A stretch of 64,000 bases of DNA from Flavipsychrobacter stenotrophus (GTDB taxonomy: Bacteria; Bacteroidota; Bacteroidia; Chitinophagales; Chitinophagaceae), in contig NZ_PPSL01000003.1 in the NCBI RefSeq assembly GCF_002954265.1, positions 806,001 through 870,000 of the forward strand, written 5' to 3'. The notes under the pieces are model-generated. The model was not told the DNA's origin and searched no databases. It saw only the letters and a list, made by a program, of their open reading frames with translations. Position numbers and translations under genes: made by a program. How positions within the stretch are numbered: position 1 is the first letter of the stretch; each line of letters begins with the position of its first letter. Positions 51,217 to 60,642 of this stretch are shown one piece after another.

Positions 51217-53388
51217 ATGGTTACCTACACCACCGACAAACTTAAACAGGCACTCAAACACTTCTTTGGTTACGACGATTTCCGTCTCGATCAGCTTTCT
51301 GTTATTCAAAACGTTTTAGCTGGTACCGATGTTATGGGTATCATGCCCACAGGTGGTGGTAAGAGTATCTGCTACCAATTGCCGGCCATGCTATTGCCGG
51401 GTATCACTATAGTAGTCTCTCCACTTATAGCATTGATGAAAGACCAGGTCGATTCACTCCTGGCCAATGGTATTCACGCCGCCTTCCTCAACTCTTCACA
51501 GTCTGCCGATGAGCAGCGCGAGGTGATCATGCAGGCACAGGCAGGAAATGTAAAATTGCTCTACATTGCTCCTGAGCGTATACCTGCCAATAGCAGCGCC
51601 TTCATAGATTTTTTAAGAAGACTCAATCCTTCTTTATTTGCAGTAGATGAAGCCCACTGTATCTCCTCATGGGGTCACGACTTCCGTCCGGAATACCTGA
51701 AGCTGGCTATACTCAAACAGTGCTTTCCTACAACACCTGTTATAGCTTTAACTGCAAGTGCCGATAAGCTGACGCAGGACGATATAATTAAGAAGCTCGA
51801 TATCCCTTCTGCAAAGGTCTTTATATCCAGTTTCAACAGACCTAATATCTACTACTACATACGCCCCAAGCAAAACACAATGGCGCGTATTGCCGAGTAT
51901 ATTATGAAGCACCGCAACGACTGTGGTATTATCTACACGCTGTCCCGCGCATCTACAGAAGACATTGCAGGTAAGCTGCATGTAATGGGTATAAAGGCGG
52001 CCTACTACCACGCCGGTATAGACGCCAATGAGCGCAGCAGGGTACAGGAAGCCTTTCAGAAAGATGAAGTAAAAGTGATCGTCGCTACCATTGCCTTCGG
52101 TATGGGTATCGATAAGTCAAATGTCCGTTTTGTTATTCACTACGATGTACCCAAGAATATAGAAGGGTACTACCAGGAGACGGGCCGTGCCGGTCGTGAT
52201 GGATTGAAGAGTGATGCCATCCTTTTTTACTCTCGTGGAGACATAATGAAGCTGAAAGGTTTTGCCACTGTAGAAGGTAATGCGGAACAGACGGTCATCT
52301 CGATGAATAAGCTGAAGAAGATGGAGCAGTTCTGTGAGAGCGATACCTGCCGCCGTCAGTACCTGATGCAGTATTTCGGAGAGCCATTCCCTGCCTATTG
52401 CGGTAGTTGCGACTATTGTATGAGCTCCCTCGAAGAACGCGATGCAACCGTTGATGCACAGAAGTTTTTGTCGGCAGTAGTTCGTACCGGTGAGCGTTAT
52501 GGCGTTGGCTACATCATAGATATTTTGCGTGGTTCCAGTGCGGAGAAGATACAACCGGCCCACAAAGAACTAAAGACATACGGCATAGGTAAAGACCTGA
52601 AAAGGGAAGAATGGGAATGGCTGGCCCGACAGATGCTCAATAACGGATTCATAGAGCGATCAAACGATCAGTACGCCGCCCTCATACTCAACGACAAAAG
52701 CAAAGCCATCCTCAAAGGCGAATCCAAATTAATGCTGGTGATGCAGAAAGAGCAGAAGCTCTCGGTTATGGAAGAAGAGGAATTCACTTACGACGAGGGC
52801 CTATTGAAAGAACTAAAAGGCGTGCGCTACGAGCTGGCCGACAGAGAGCATGTGCCTGCTTACAACATAGTGCCCGATAACACCCTTGTAGAAATAGCCA
52901 TGTACCTGCCCCAAACATTCGATGAACTGAAACAGATCAGCGGCTTTGGTGACTATAAGGTGGGTAAATATGGTGGGGCATTTCTTGACGAAGTGAAGAA
53001 GGCAATAAAGGAAAAGAACCTGGAGCCCCGCATGCATCTGAAGATACCAAAGACAATAAAGAAGGCATCTACAGATAAGGCCCCCGCAGCAGGCAATACC
53101 AATGCAGTAACCCTGGGCATGTATAAACAAGGTCTCAGCATGGAAGAAATTGCCGAGGCCCGTAAACTGGCAATAAGCACAGTAGAGTCGCACCTCACTA
53201 AGTATATCACTACGGGAGATATAGATATCTTCAAACTTGTATCTCCCTACAAGGTAGATAAGATCATTGCCACCATCCGCATCTCCGGCCAATACGCCGG
53301 TCTCAAAGTACTCAAAGAAGCCCTCGGCGACGACTACTCCTACAGCGAAATAAAACTTGTAATGGAATACAATAAGGTGTTTAATTGA
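51217..53388 (+). CDS. recQ: ATP-dependent DNA helicase RecQ
   Basis: RecQ unwinds DNA 3' to 5' in recombination and stalled-fork repair. From the ATG at 51217 it has 723 residues. The longer frame to 51052 starts with TTG and would translate a repeat-filled spacer, so I reject it. The helicase core has Walker A GIMPTGGGKS (41-50), AVDEAHCISSWGHDFRPEY, and the motif VI region GYYQETGRAGRDG. A zinc-binding RQC region has CRRQYLMQYFG...YCGSCDYC, with four cysteines. An HRDC domain follows (VPAYNIVPDNTLVEIAMYLPQ), and then a helix-turn-helix segment (LSMEEIAEARKLAISTVESHL). Confidence 0.96.
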   Translation: MVTYTTDKLKQALKHFFGYDDFRLDQLSVIQNVLAGTDVMGIMPTGGGKSICYQLPAMLLPGITIVVSPLIALMKDQVDSLLANGIHAAFLNSSQSADEQREVIMQAQAGNVKLLYIAPERIPANSSAFIDFLRRLNPSLFAVDEAHCISSWGHDFRPEYLKLAILKQCFPTTPVIALTASADKLTQDDIIKKLDIPSAKVFISSFNRPNIYYYIRPKQNTMARIAEYIMKHRNDCGIIYTLSRASTEDIAGKLHVMGIKAAYYHAGIDANERSRVQEAFQKDEVKVIVATIAFGMGIDKSNVRFVIHYDVPKNIEGYYQETGRAGRDGLKSDAILFYSRGDIMKLKGFATVEGNAEQTVISMNKLKKMEQFCESDTCRRQYLMQYFGEPFPAYCGSCDYCMSSLEERDATVDAQKFLSAVVRTGERYGVGYIIDILRGSSAEKIQPAHKELKTYGIGKDLKREEWEWLARQMLNNGFIERSNDQYAALILNDKSKAILKGESKLMLVMQKEQKLSVMEEEEFTYDEGLLKELKGVRYELADREHVPAYNIVPDNTLVEIAMYLPQTFDELKQISGFGDYKVGKYGGAFLDEVKKAIKEKNLEPRMHLKIPKTIKKASTDKAPAAGNTNAVTLGMYKQGLSMEEIAEARKLAISTVESHLTKYITTGDIDIFKLVSPYKVDKIIATIRISGQYAGLKVLKEALGDDYSYSEIKLVMEYNKVFN

Positions 53389-53411
53389 TGGAGAAAAGTT
53401 ATTCAGCGCAT

Positions 53412-53459
53412 AAGCCCTGAAAGGGCTACTAATGTTAGCCCGGGGTTTAAACCCCGGGT
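53412..53459 (+). repeat. REP palindrome, copy 1
   Basis: Two hairpins: AGCCCT-GAA-AGGGCT (53413-53427) and a perfect 20-bp palindrome of CCCGGGGTTT with its complement (53439-53458), joined by ACTAATGTTAG. Copy 2 is 66 bp on in the same orientation, and an inverted copy lies beyond the RAYT gene. Confidence 0.85.
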
Positions 53460-53477
53460 AAGGAGAAGCAACAACCC

Positions 53478-53527
53478 ATAAGCCCTGAAAGGGCTACTAA
53501 TGTTAGCCCAGGGTTTTAACCCTGGGT
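53478..53527 (+). repeat. REP palindrome, copy 2
   Basis: Same as copy 1, but the second palindrome is CCCAGGGTT-TT-AACCCTGGG (53507-53526). Relative to copy 1, one G-C pair has become an A-T pair on both arms, so pairing is kept. Confidence 0.85.
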
Positions 53528-53550
53528 AAAAGAATGTAATTGGCAAGCAG

Positions 53551-53580
53551 TAGAAGGGCTAATCATGTTACCCCGGGTAT
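53551..53580 (+). repeat. Degenerate REP remnant
   Basis: AGAAGGGCTAATCATGTTA then CCCCGGGTAT resembles the first half of the REP with its second palindrome broken. It directly precedes the end of the RAYT gene. Confidence 0.5.
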
Positions 53581-53601
53581 ATTTATACACCAGCTACGGC
53601 A

Positions 53602-54060
53602 TCAATCCCACACATACCGCTCATCATAATCCACCTTGTACTTTTTCAGGATAGCTCTGTATTCATCTTGATATGTTTTGCTTTTATGATGCTCGTGTTG
53701 GTTATCAATATAAGCGATGACCTTTTCTGTTTCTGCTGGGTTGACTGAAAAGGCACCATACCCATTTTGCCAGTAAAAGCTATTCAAAGATTTATCCTGC
53801 GATTTCATCCATATAGATGAATGTGCTTTGATCTCTTTAACCAAATTCATTAAGGCTATCTTTTGGGACAGCATGCAAAGAATATGAACGTGATCAACAT
53901 GTCCGCCAACCTTTAATGGTTGACATGCAAGCCGAGTACATTCTTTCCCAATAAAGTCATACAATTCCTGCTCAACGGGGGGATAAATAAGTTGTTCTCT
54001 ATTTTTTGTGCTGAAGATAATGTGCACGTAGTTGTTTATTAGTGATTGTCCCATAGTCAT
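53602..54060 (-). CDS. REP-associated tyrosine transposase (RAYT, IS200/IS605-like Y1)
   Basis: The 152-residue protein is a HUH-family Y1 transposase. H57-V58-H59 in GGHVDHVHIL is the metal-binding HUH motif, and Y117 in VIAYIDNQHEHH is the likely catalytic tyrosine. NNYVHIIFSTKNR near the N-terminus and FYWQNGYGAFSV are also typical of TnpA-like proteins. The REP palindromes on both sides, in opposite orientation, point to a RAYT, a domesticated relative that processes REP DNA. The two active-site motifs are intact. There is no accessory tnpB. It is transcribed opposite to recQ. Confidence 0.88.
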   Translation of the reverse strand: MTMGQSLINNYVHIIFSTKNREQLIYPPVEQELYDFIGKECTRLACQPLKVGGHVDHVHILCMLSQKIALMNLVKEIKAHSSIWMKSQDKSLNSFYWQNGYGAFSVNPAETEKVIAYIDNQHEHHKSKTYQDEYRAILKKYKVDYDERYVWD

Positions 54061-54085
54061 TATTTTATGGTTTTCCTACCTTATT

Positions 54086-54131
54086 CCCAGGGTTAAAACC
54101 CTGGGCTAACATTATTAGCCCTTTCAGGGCT
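54086..54131 (-). repeat. REP palindrome, copy 3 (inverted)
   Basis: CCCAGGGTTA with AACCCTGGG (54086-54105), then CTAACATTATT and AGCCC-TTTCA-GGGCT (54117-54131). It matches the reverse complement of REP copy 2 with one change in the joining segment. It lies on the far side of the RAYT gene. Confidence 0.85.
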
Positions 54132-54162
54132 TCTCCCTTTATACACTACACCCGCTCTCACC

Positions 54163-54801
54163 TCAACACTCTCCCTTAAACTTCTCCATTGTTGCAGACG
54201 TATCAGAACTGATACCTTCAGACTTGAACACCTTAGACACGGTGCGTAACAATATCTTAAAATCGAGCACAAACGAAATATGCTCTACATACCATACATC
54301 CAGCTCAAACTTCTGTTTCCAACCAATGGCATTACGGCCATTTGTCTGCGCCCAGCCTGTAATGCCGGGTTTTACATCATGACGATGCTTCTGTGTTTCG
54401 CTATATAACGGCAGGTACTCTACCAACAACGGGCGAGGCCCTACAATACTCATATCCCCTTTGATCACATTGATCATTTGTGGCAATTCGTCAAGAGATG
54501 TTTTGCGGATAAAAGAGCCAATTGAGGTAAGCCTTTCCGCATCAGAAAGCAGGTTGCCGTCCTTATCCTTCTTATCATTCATCGTCTTGAACTTCACCAC
54601 CTTGAATATCTTTTCTCGTTTCCCCGGCCTTGGCTGAAAGAAGAATGGTTTGCCGTCATTAGCTATCGCCAGTAACACTACCAGTACAAGAAACAATGGT
54701 GACAGTACAGAAAATACGATCAGCGCCACAACAAGATCACCGAGCGGTTTCACCAGGTGTATGTACAACGTTGAAGGAAGACTGCGTTTGATCTCTGCCA
54801 T
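54163..54801 (-). CDS. Sugar-phosphate transferase, PglC/WcaJ-type phosphoglycosyl transferase
   Basis: The 212-residue protein is a bacterial sugar transferase that moves a sugar-1-phosphate from a UDP-sugar to undecaprenyl phosphate, the first membrane step in surface polysaccharide synthesis. One hydrophobic hairpin near the N-terminus (KPLGDLVVALIVFSVLSPLFLVLVVLL) is followed by the catalytic domain: PFFFQPRPGKREKIFKVVKFKTM, TSLDELPQMINVIKGDMSIVGPRPLL (catalytic Asp-Glu pair) and KPGITGWAQTNGRN. The short form without extra helices fits the monotopic PglC class. The sugar is unknown. It follows the GT4 gene after one base and is the last gene of the cluster. Confidence 0.93.
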   Translation of the reverse strand: MAEIKRSLPSTLYIHLVKPLGDLVVALIVFSVLSPLFLVLVVLLAIANDGKPFFFQPRPGKREKIFKVVKFKTMNDKKDKDGNLLSDAERLTSIGSFIRKTSLDELPQMINVIKGDMSIVGPRPLLVEYLPLYSETQKHRHDVKPGITGWAQTNGRNAIGWKQKFELDVWYVEHISFVLDFKILLRTVSKVFKSEGISSDTSATMEKFKGEC

Positions 54802-54802
54802 G

Positions 54803-56044
54803 TTATTTTTTGTTGATGATACTGCTGATATGATTTATGTACTTCTTCGCAAGCACCTCCCTGTCAAAGTTCTCCTTTGCATACCTGTAGCCACTCTCAC
54901 CTTGTGTGATCAGCTTTTCGGGGTGGGCTATATAGTCGCGGATAATACGATTGTATTCTGCGGTGTTCTCGGGCTCCACATAGGTGCCTGCACCTGCATC
55001 TTCTACCAACTCACGAGATACACCATCAATGGCCATCAGTATTGGTTTCTTGCAAGACATATAGTCGAACGTCTTGTTGGAATACACGGTCTTGAACGTA
55101 TCTACTCGTTTCAATACTGAAGCCCCCATTTCTGATGCCAGTATATACCTGAACACCTCGGCTTTCGGCACAGAATCAAGGAAGCGTACATTGGGTACAT
55201 TCCTATCCTTGGCCATTTGCTGCAGGCGGGCTTTCTCCATTCCTTGCCCTATCAAAAGGAGCAATACATTGGTATCTTTCAATGCCTCACCCGCATCCAG
55301 TATCTGTTCCAGGTGGTTGGCAACACCATGCGCTCCCACATAAGTGATCACAAACCTGCCTTCCAGATCATGCTGTTTCCTGAATGCAGCAACATCCAAT
55401 GTCTGCAACAACGTCTCAGACAAACTGAAATCCGATGCATTAGATATCTGTATTAGTTTGCTTTCAGCTATGCCTTTTTTCTCTTTAAGTGTCTTATAAA
55501 ATGCAGGCGTCAGCACGTTGATCAGCTTCGCGCGTTTGTAGATAAATCGCTCTACCCAATACGCCAGTTTTATCACCATCCCATTGGTCAACACGCCTGT
55601 ATCAATCGCCGATTCGGGCCACAGATCGCGCACCTCAAATACAAATGGCATACCTCTTAATCTTGATATCAGGTAGCCACTGCCACCTACAAATAATGGT
55701 GGTGATGTAACAATAACTACATCAAATTTCCCCTTCGCTTTAAACAACCCTGCATAGCACGATGAGAACATAAATGAAAAGTATCCCCACAGCCTTCCAG
55801 CAAAACCATTGTTGTACGACTCCGACACATGACAGCGCCATACGGTCACATCGCCCTGTTGTTTCTTTACAAAGTGCTTACCCTTATACTCCGGTCTTTT
55901 CTCAAGTCCGTTTGCATGCATCATGCCGCCAAGTACAGTTACAGTGTGGCCCATCTCTGTCCACACGCGCGTCAGCTCATTCCACCTCGATCCACCCGGA
56001 TCATCTTCTTCCAAAAAATATTGATGTAGTAGTAGTACGTTCAT
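54803..56044 (-). CDS. Glycosyltransferase family 4 (WbuB-like)
   Basis: The 413-residue protein has a GT-B fold typical of GT4. N-terminal marks are LHQYFLEEDDPGGSRWNELTRVWTEMGHTVTVLG and TSPPLFVGGSGYLISRLRGMPFVFEVRDLWPESA. The C-terminal donor domain has ITYVGAHGVANHLEQILDAGEAL, and GASVLKRVDTFKTVYSNKTFDYMSCKKPILMAIDG, with the usual Glu replaced by other residues in the family's E-x7-E pattern. The N-terminal part resembles WbuB-type enzymes that add amino-deoxyhexoses to a lipid-linked sugar; the actual donor is not certain. It acts in the cytoplasm at the membrane. Confidence 0.88.
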   Translation of the reverse strand: MNVLLLHQYFLEEDDPGGSRWNELTRVWTEMGHTVTVLGGMMHANGLEKRPEYKGKHFVKKQQGDVTVWRCHVSESYNNGFAGRLWGYFSFMFSSCYAGLFKAKGKFDVVIVTSPPLFVGGSGYLISRLRGMPFVFEVRDLWPESAIDTGVLTNGMVIKLAYWVERFIYKRAKLINVLTPAFYKTLKEKKGIAESKLIQISNASDFSLSETLLQTLDVAAFRKQHDLEGRFVITYVGAHGVANHLEQILDAGEALKDTNVLLLLIGQGMEKARLQQMAKDRNVPNVRFLDSVPKAEVFRYILASEMGASVLKRVDTFKTVYSNKTFDYMSCKKPILMAIDGVSRELVEDAGAGTYVEPENTAEYNRIIRDYIAHPEKLITQGESGYRYAKENFDREVLAKKYINHISSIINKK

Positions 56045-56126
56045 TGTTCAATTAAGGTCTTATTCTGATCGTGTCAGCAGTTAAAGGTAATGCGCCAGAT
56101 GCTAACTCTGCACCACTCAGCCGGTA

Positions 56127-58013
56127 CTACATTTTTATTGTTGTATTAAGTACGCTCTTGTCGGTACTGTAAACGTATTCAACACTGGCTTCTTTCTCCC
56201 CATATCTCGATGAATACCATCCCTTACCTTGCTCCGGCTTCAGTTCTTTATTATCTGTGTCCTTAGTAACTATTTTTATCTTTTTTGTGTTGGCCGGTAG
56301 CATATGCCATAGCTGCCGCATCTTCATTCCCGCAGGCTTATTCACTATCTCATCTCTTATTTCCCATTCCGGACTGCCTTTTTTCTTAACTACCGTTCGC
56401 CTGTGTTCTATACCTTTATCCAGGTAAATAAATGCGTTCACTGCACCATCAAAAGTATAGCTGGTAGTATCCTCAGTAAGTGCTGCTTTTGTAGCCTGAG
56501 TCCAGTAAAACCATATAAAGTGACCGCCTTTCAACATCTGGTCTTTATCATCGAGCATTACTGTATTGTGAGATGCTGTCCCGCTGAAATACCTTATGGT
56601 CTCAGCATCTGTATTGTATTTGTAGCTGCCCGCGTCAGGTAATATATTTTCACCTTTGTACCAGATGTCCAGGTGTAGCGCATCAGCTTGCTGTGGTCTG
56701 TCTTTATAACTGCCGCATTTAATGAAGGTGAGCGTCTGCGGTTCACGTATCACATAATAGCCGCCTTTCGGAAACGAATGTATACCATCAGCCGGCTGCC
56801 ATGTTTTTCGTGCGTTCTCAAAAATGCCATACCAGTGTGCATCTTCGTTATGGTCATTGAACTTAAGCTCTGTTCCCACTGCAAGTGCCAGTGCCTGCAG
56901 CTGTGGCCTGTAGTCGCGGTAGTCCGTACTGCTCAGCCTGAAGAATAGTGCACCATCATTTGCACCATAGTTGGGCAGGTAGCCATTCTCTTCTATCATA
57001 CAGGTACGTAGGAACAGGAATGATCTTTTAGCACGCTGATAAACTATGTCACTGAAGCGTTCCTTATTCAGGTCAGCGATAGATATGGCCCACGTCATCA
57101 GCTGCATCACTACTCTGTGGTAGTTCATAGCATATTGTAAAAACGTGCCGTCATCATATACCTGGTAGGCTATCTCTTCTTCAAACCATGCTTTACCTTT
57201 CTTCTTCCACGTATCAGCTCCTGGTAGGGTAGGGTACAGTAATCCCGCTATATACAATGTCAGTGTTTCGGTGATAGCGTGATTATTCCTTACTGCTATC
57301 CTCGAAAAATTGATGTTGTGATATACATGATGCACATGCCAGTAAATGGCATACTGTATCTGGCCAAATATTTCTTTAGTCAGGTTGGGTGAATTCTGAT
57401 AGTAATGCAGGGCAAACGTCCAGTTCAATACCCTTAAAGACATCTCCTGGCTGCAACGGTAGTTTGGGCCGCAATTCACCGGGTTGCTTTTTATCCACGA
57501 TAGTATGTCTGCAAACACCATTGTGCTGCAGTCTTCATTGAAATGGTAGTCGTAACGAATGATGTCGTAGATGTACGAAAACCTCGACTTCTCCCACACA
57601 AATTTTATATCACCGGCTTCTTTCGAATAGTCGCTTATTTCTGTCCAGTGTTTATTGATATCATATTTGTAGCCCGAATCATAGTTCGTCACCCAGTCAT
57701 AGTCTTTGCCAAGATCAGCAAGTATACTATTGAACATAAGCAGCTTGCCATCTTTCAGTTGCTCATAGCGATCTTTCAGTTCTTTGTCAGGTGTGCGCGG
57801 AAAGCTCAGTGATTCTTTGCTGTCAAAGAAAAATTTCACTGGTTGCTTTTTCCAGTCCGATAGTGTGAGGTATTGTTGAAAGGCAGGTGCGGCCGGAAAT
57901 TTCTTCTTGAACAAGCCCGACTTGCTTTGCAGCAAATGCGATACGCGGAACGCCACGTAGCGCGGTCCCATATTGCCCAGAAAGTTAACGATCTTACCTA
58001 TTTTACCTGCCAT
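56127..58013 (-). CDS. Heparinase II/III- or alginate lyase-family protein
   Basis: The 628-residue protein has an N-terminal alpha/alpha-barrel part with CGPNYRCSQEMSLRVLNWTFALHYY and HNINFSRIAVRNNHAITETLTLYIAGLL, the conserved Asn-His region of the family, and a C-terminal beta-sandwich (QADALHLDIWYKGENILPDAGSYKYN, FSGTASHNTVMLDDKDQM). Such lyases cut uronic-acid-containing polysaccharides by elimination. I see no signal peptide, so it may act in the cytoplasm or be exported another way. Within a biosynthesis cluster it may trim or edit the polymer. It is five bases after the histidine kinase gene. Confidence 0.85.
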   Translation of the reverse strand: MAGKIGKIVNFLGNMGPRYVAFRVSHLLQSKSGLFKKKFPAAPAFQQYLTLSDWKKQPVKFFFDSKESLSFPRTPDKELKDRYEQLKDGKLLMFNSILADLGKDYDWVTNYDSGYKYDINKHWTEISDYSKEAGDIKFVWEKSRFSYIYDIIRYDYHFNEDCSTMVFADILSWIKSNPVNCGPNYRCSQEMSLRVLNWTFALHYYQNSPNLTKEIFGQIQYAIYWHVHHVYHNINFSRIAVRNNHAITETLTLYIAGLLYPTLPGADTWKKKGKAWFEEEIAYQVYDDGTFLQYAMNYHRVVMQLMTWAISIADLNKERFSDIVYQRAKRSFLFLRTCMIEENGYLPNYGANDGALFFRLSSTDYRDYRPQLQALALAVGTELKFNDHNEDAHWYGIFENARKTWQPADGIHSFPKGGYYVIREPQTLTFIKCGSYKDRPQQADALHLDIWYKGENILPDAGSYKYNTDAETIRYFSGTASHNTVMLDDKDQMLKGGHFIWFYWTQATKAALTEDTTSYTFDGAVNAFIYLDKGIEHRRTVVKKKGSPEWEIRDEIVNKPAGMKMRQLWHMLPANTKKIKIVTKDTDNKELKPEQGKGWYSSRYGEKEASVEYVYSTDKSVLNTTIKM

Positions 58014-58018
58014 CGTTC

Positions 58019-60640
58019 TTAAAATGTTACTATAAATTCACTGCCTTCGTTCAGTTTACTCTTTACATCTATCTTCCCGCCAAGCGATTCTATCTGCGTC
58101 TTGGTAATAAATAGCCCCACACCTTTACTGTCATATCCATGATGAAATGTCTGGTTCAGCTTAAATACCTGGTTGCCATACTTGCTCATGTCAATGCCTA
58201 TTCCATTATCTTTTACAGACAATGTAAACTTGCCATTAACGTTATACGTCGAAATGATTATTTCTGTCTGGTTGTCATCTGCACTGTATTTGAGCGCATT
58301 GCTGATCAGATTATAAAGTATGCTTTCAAGATATACCTTCGGATAGTCAACAGTCTCAACAGTCAGCTCTTGCTTAATGATGGCTCGCTTTTCATAAATA
58401 GTGCCGTGCAGCTGATTTATGATATTAGCTATAATATCCGGTATATTGCAATGGTCGAGTGCTATATCATTATTCAGCTTGATGAGTGTCATTTCCATAA
58501 GTGTATTCAGGCTACCCATCAATGCCTCGCTACTCTGATGGATCAATTCCAGTGATTCATCTTTAGATAGGCTATCCTCATCTATATAGTCCTTATCCGA
58601 CAGCAGTCTTATATTCCCTATTGGCCCCCTCAGATTATGACCTATCATATGGGTCAGTTGGTCCATCTGGTTGATCTTATTCACCAGGCTGATCTTTGCT
58701 GCTTCCAGCTCCGAATTTTTACGGCTTATTTCGTCAGCAAGTTCTTTCTTGGCAGTAATATCTACCACCTGAGATACAAAGAAGCCTGGTTCATCTTCAC
58801 TGTTTTTCACAAAAGATACTGTGAGCATAGCCCACACTATCTTCTTGCTTTTAGATATATATCGCTTCTCAAGCGTGTAATTCGATAATTCACCTTTTAC
58901 AAGCTTGCGCAGCATATGCAGGTCTGCCTCAAGGTCTGCCGGATAGGTAATATCTTGGAAGGTCAGTTGCAACAATTCTTCCTTTGAAAAGCCTGTTATA
59001 TCACATATGGCCTTGTTCACCTCCAGCCACTTACCATCTTCGCTCAGCAGGGCCATGCCTATACCCGAGTAGTTAAATGCACTGGCAAATACATCCCGGC
59101 TCTTTTTTAGCTCATGTTCGGCAAGTACGCGGTCGGTTATATTGGCACCATAAACGATGACCATATCTACCTCGCCATGTTCATCAAGTAATGGGTGCAG
59201 GCACCGGTAATGATAGGATAGTTTGCCCTGACGGTCAATTATCTTTTCTTCCCACTCATACGGCTTCTTTTCTTCCATCACTTTGGCAAACCGCTCATTT
59301 CTTGCATCTGCCAACGATAGAGGTTTGTTCCTGTATCTGAAATAGTCCTCATGCTTTTTACCTATCATCCATTTGCGCAACTCATCGTCCATGATGGCTG
59401 CAGGATTCAGGAATAAGAAGCGCTGTTCACCGTCATGCGCAGCAATATCTTCCGGTATATTGTTCAGTATCTTTTCGTAAAAAAGCCTTTGTTGCTCATA
59501 GCGGCGTTGCGCAAGCTTTTGGTCTGTGATATCTCTGAATTTCCATATCTCTGCTTTCTCTTTGTTGGCAAGCGTGATCGGAATAAAATCCCGGCTGTAT
59601 ATTTTACCGTTATGTAATTCTATCTCATCATTACGTACCAGTTCACCCGCCTTTCTGATCTCATTGATCCGTTCTGCAAATTCCTCAGGATTTTTTACCA
59701 TAAGGCTTCTTGATGCAACACTTTCTTGCACAGGCACACCCTTTAGCTCATGCGGAGGAACAGTAATTTCGTACATTTCGCAATAGGCCTGGTTGGCAAA
59801 CAGTATGTTTGATTGCCCGTCAATAAGCAGCAAGGCATCCTGCATTTTTTCTATCAGTGTTGATAGTAGTTGCAGTGTCGATAGGTGTTCTTGTTCCTTT
59901 TTTTTTCTCTCGTCGATATCGGTGTGCGTGCCAATCGCCCGGATAGGTTTCCCATCATTGTCTTTTGCCACAACTGCACCTCTGCTCAATAGCCACTTGT
60001 ATTGCCCATCTTTACACTTATACCGCAGCTCAGAATAGTAATTAGTTACGTCACCTTCCAGATATTGTTGTATGGCGCGTAAAGAATTTTGATAATCGTC
60101 AGGATGTATAATATTTGACCAGTCCTCAATAGAAACTATATCTACTATTGACGCACCAAGTTTTTTATGCCATTTATCAGAGAATATTGCTTTGTTGGTT
60201 GTAATATTCATGTCCCACATCCCATCACCTACGGCATCAATGGCTGCTTCCCATGCCTCAGTGTCCATACCCCGTATTGTACTCTTATCCTGTAAATCAA
60301 ATACAAGAAAAAGAACAGCCGTACCAGATTGAATGTTCATCGCCCTAACGTCGTACGTTGACGTATGATCATGTTTGATCACCACGTATTCGGCTTGCAC
60401 ATCACAACTATTTGTGATCGCGTTCGTCACCTGATCTTCTATTTGCCCTAACAGCGCATCATGAGACACATCACTTAATTTCTTCCCAACAAAGTCCTGC
60501 CAGTTATCATAGTGTGTGATGCCGGCTTTGTCCCATATATTTAATATCTCCGTTCCCTCAGACAAACACATCACCCGCTCACCCACATGTAGGAGGGTGT
60601 CAGCAATAGTATTCATCAGCAGATCGGATGTTGGCGTCAT
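58019..60640 (-). CDS. Soluble multi-PAS histidine kinase
   Basis: The 873-residue protein has up to five PAS-type segments (about 10-120, 130-250, 255-375, 385-505 and 515-640; the second and fifth are clearest, ending GTHTDIDERKKK and FFVSQVVDITAKK). A coiled linker and a kinase core follow. His668 in MIGHNLRGPIGNI is the likely phosphoacceptor, a variant of the usual HELRTPL box. The ATPase domain has N781 in LISNALKYSADD, DNGIGIDMSK, and GVGLFITKTQIESLGGKI. No membrane segment or receiver domain is seen, and no response regulator gene is adjacent. It starts two bases after wecB ends and is five bases before the lyase gene. Confidence 0.9.
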   Translation of the reverse strand: MTPTSDLLMNTIADTLLHVGERVMCLSEGTEILNIWDKAGITHYDNWQDFVGKKLSDVSHDALLGQIEDQVTNAITNSCDVQAEYVVIKHDHTSTYDVRAMNIQSGTAVLFLVFDLQDKSTIRGMDTEAWEAAIDAVGDGMWDMNITTNKAIFSDKWHKKLGASIVDIVSIEDWSNIIHPDDYQNSLRAIQQYLEGDVTNYYSELRYKCKDGQYKWLLSRGAVVAKDNDGKPIRAIGTHTDIDERKKKEQEHLSTLQLLSTLIEKMQDALLLIDGQSNILFANQAYCEMYEITVPPHELKGVPVQESVASRSLMVKNPEEFAERINEIRKAGELVRNDEIELHNGKIYSRDFIPITLANKEKAEIWKFRDITDQKLAQRRYEQQRLFYEKILNNIPEDIAAHDGEQRFLFLNPAAIMDDELRKWMIGKKHEDYFRYRNKPLSLADARNERFAKVMEEKKPYEWEEKIIDRQGKLSYHYRCLHPLLDEHGEVDMVIVYGANITDRVLAEHELKKSRDVFASAFNYSGIGMALLSEDGKWLEVNKAICDITGFSKEELLQLTFQDITYPADLEADLHMLRKLVKGELSNYTLEKRYISKSKKIVWAMLTVSFVKNSEDEPGFFVSQVVDITAKKELADEISRKNSELEAAKISLVNKINQMDQLTHMIGHNLRGPIGNIRLLSDKDYIDEDSLSKDESLELIHQSSEALMGSLNTLMEMTLIKLNNDIALDHCNIPDIIANIINQLHGTIYEKRAIIKQELTVETVDYPKVYLESILYNLISNALKYSADDNQTEIIISTYNVNGKFTLSVKDNGIGIDMSKYGNQVFKLNQTFHHGYDSKGVGLFITKTQIESLGGKIDVKSKLNEGSEFIVTF

Positions 60641-60642
60641 AC

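Noticed and set aside
53412-53580. Repeated palindromes considered as a CRISPR array
   Set aside because: Only two full copies, spacer lengths irregular, each unit is two hairpins, and a RAYT gene rather than cas genes is adjacent.
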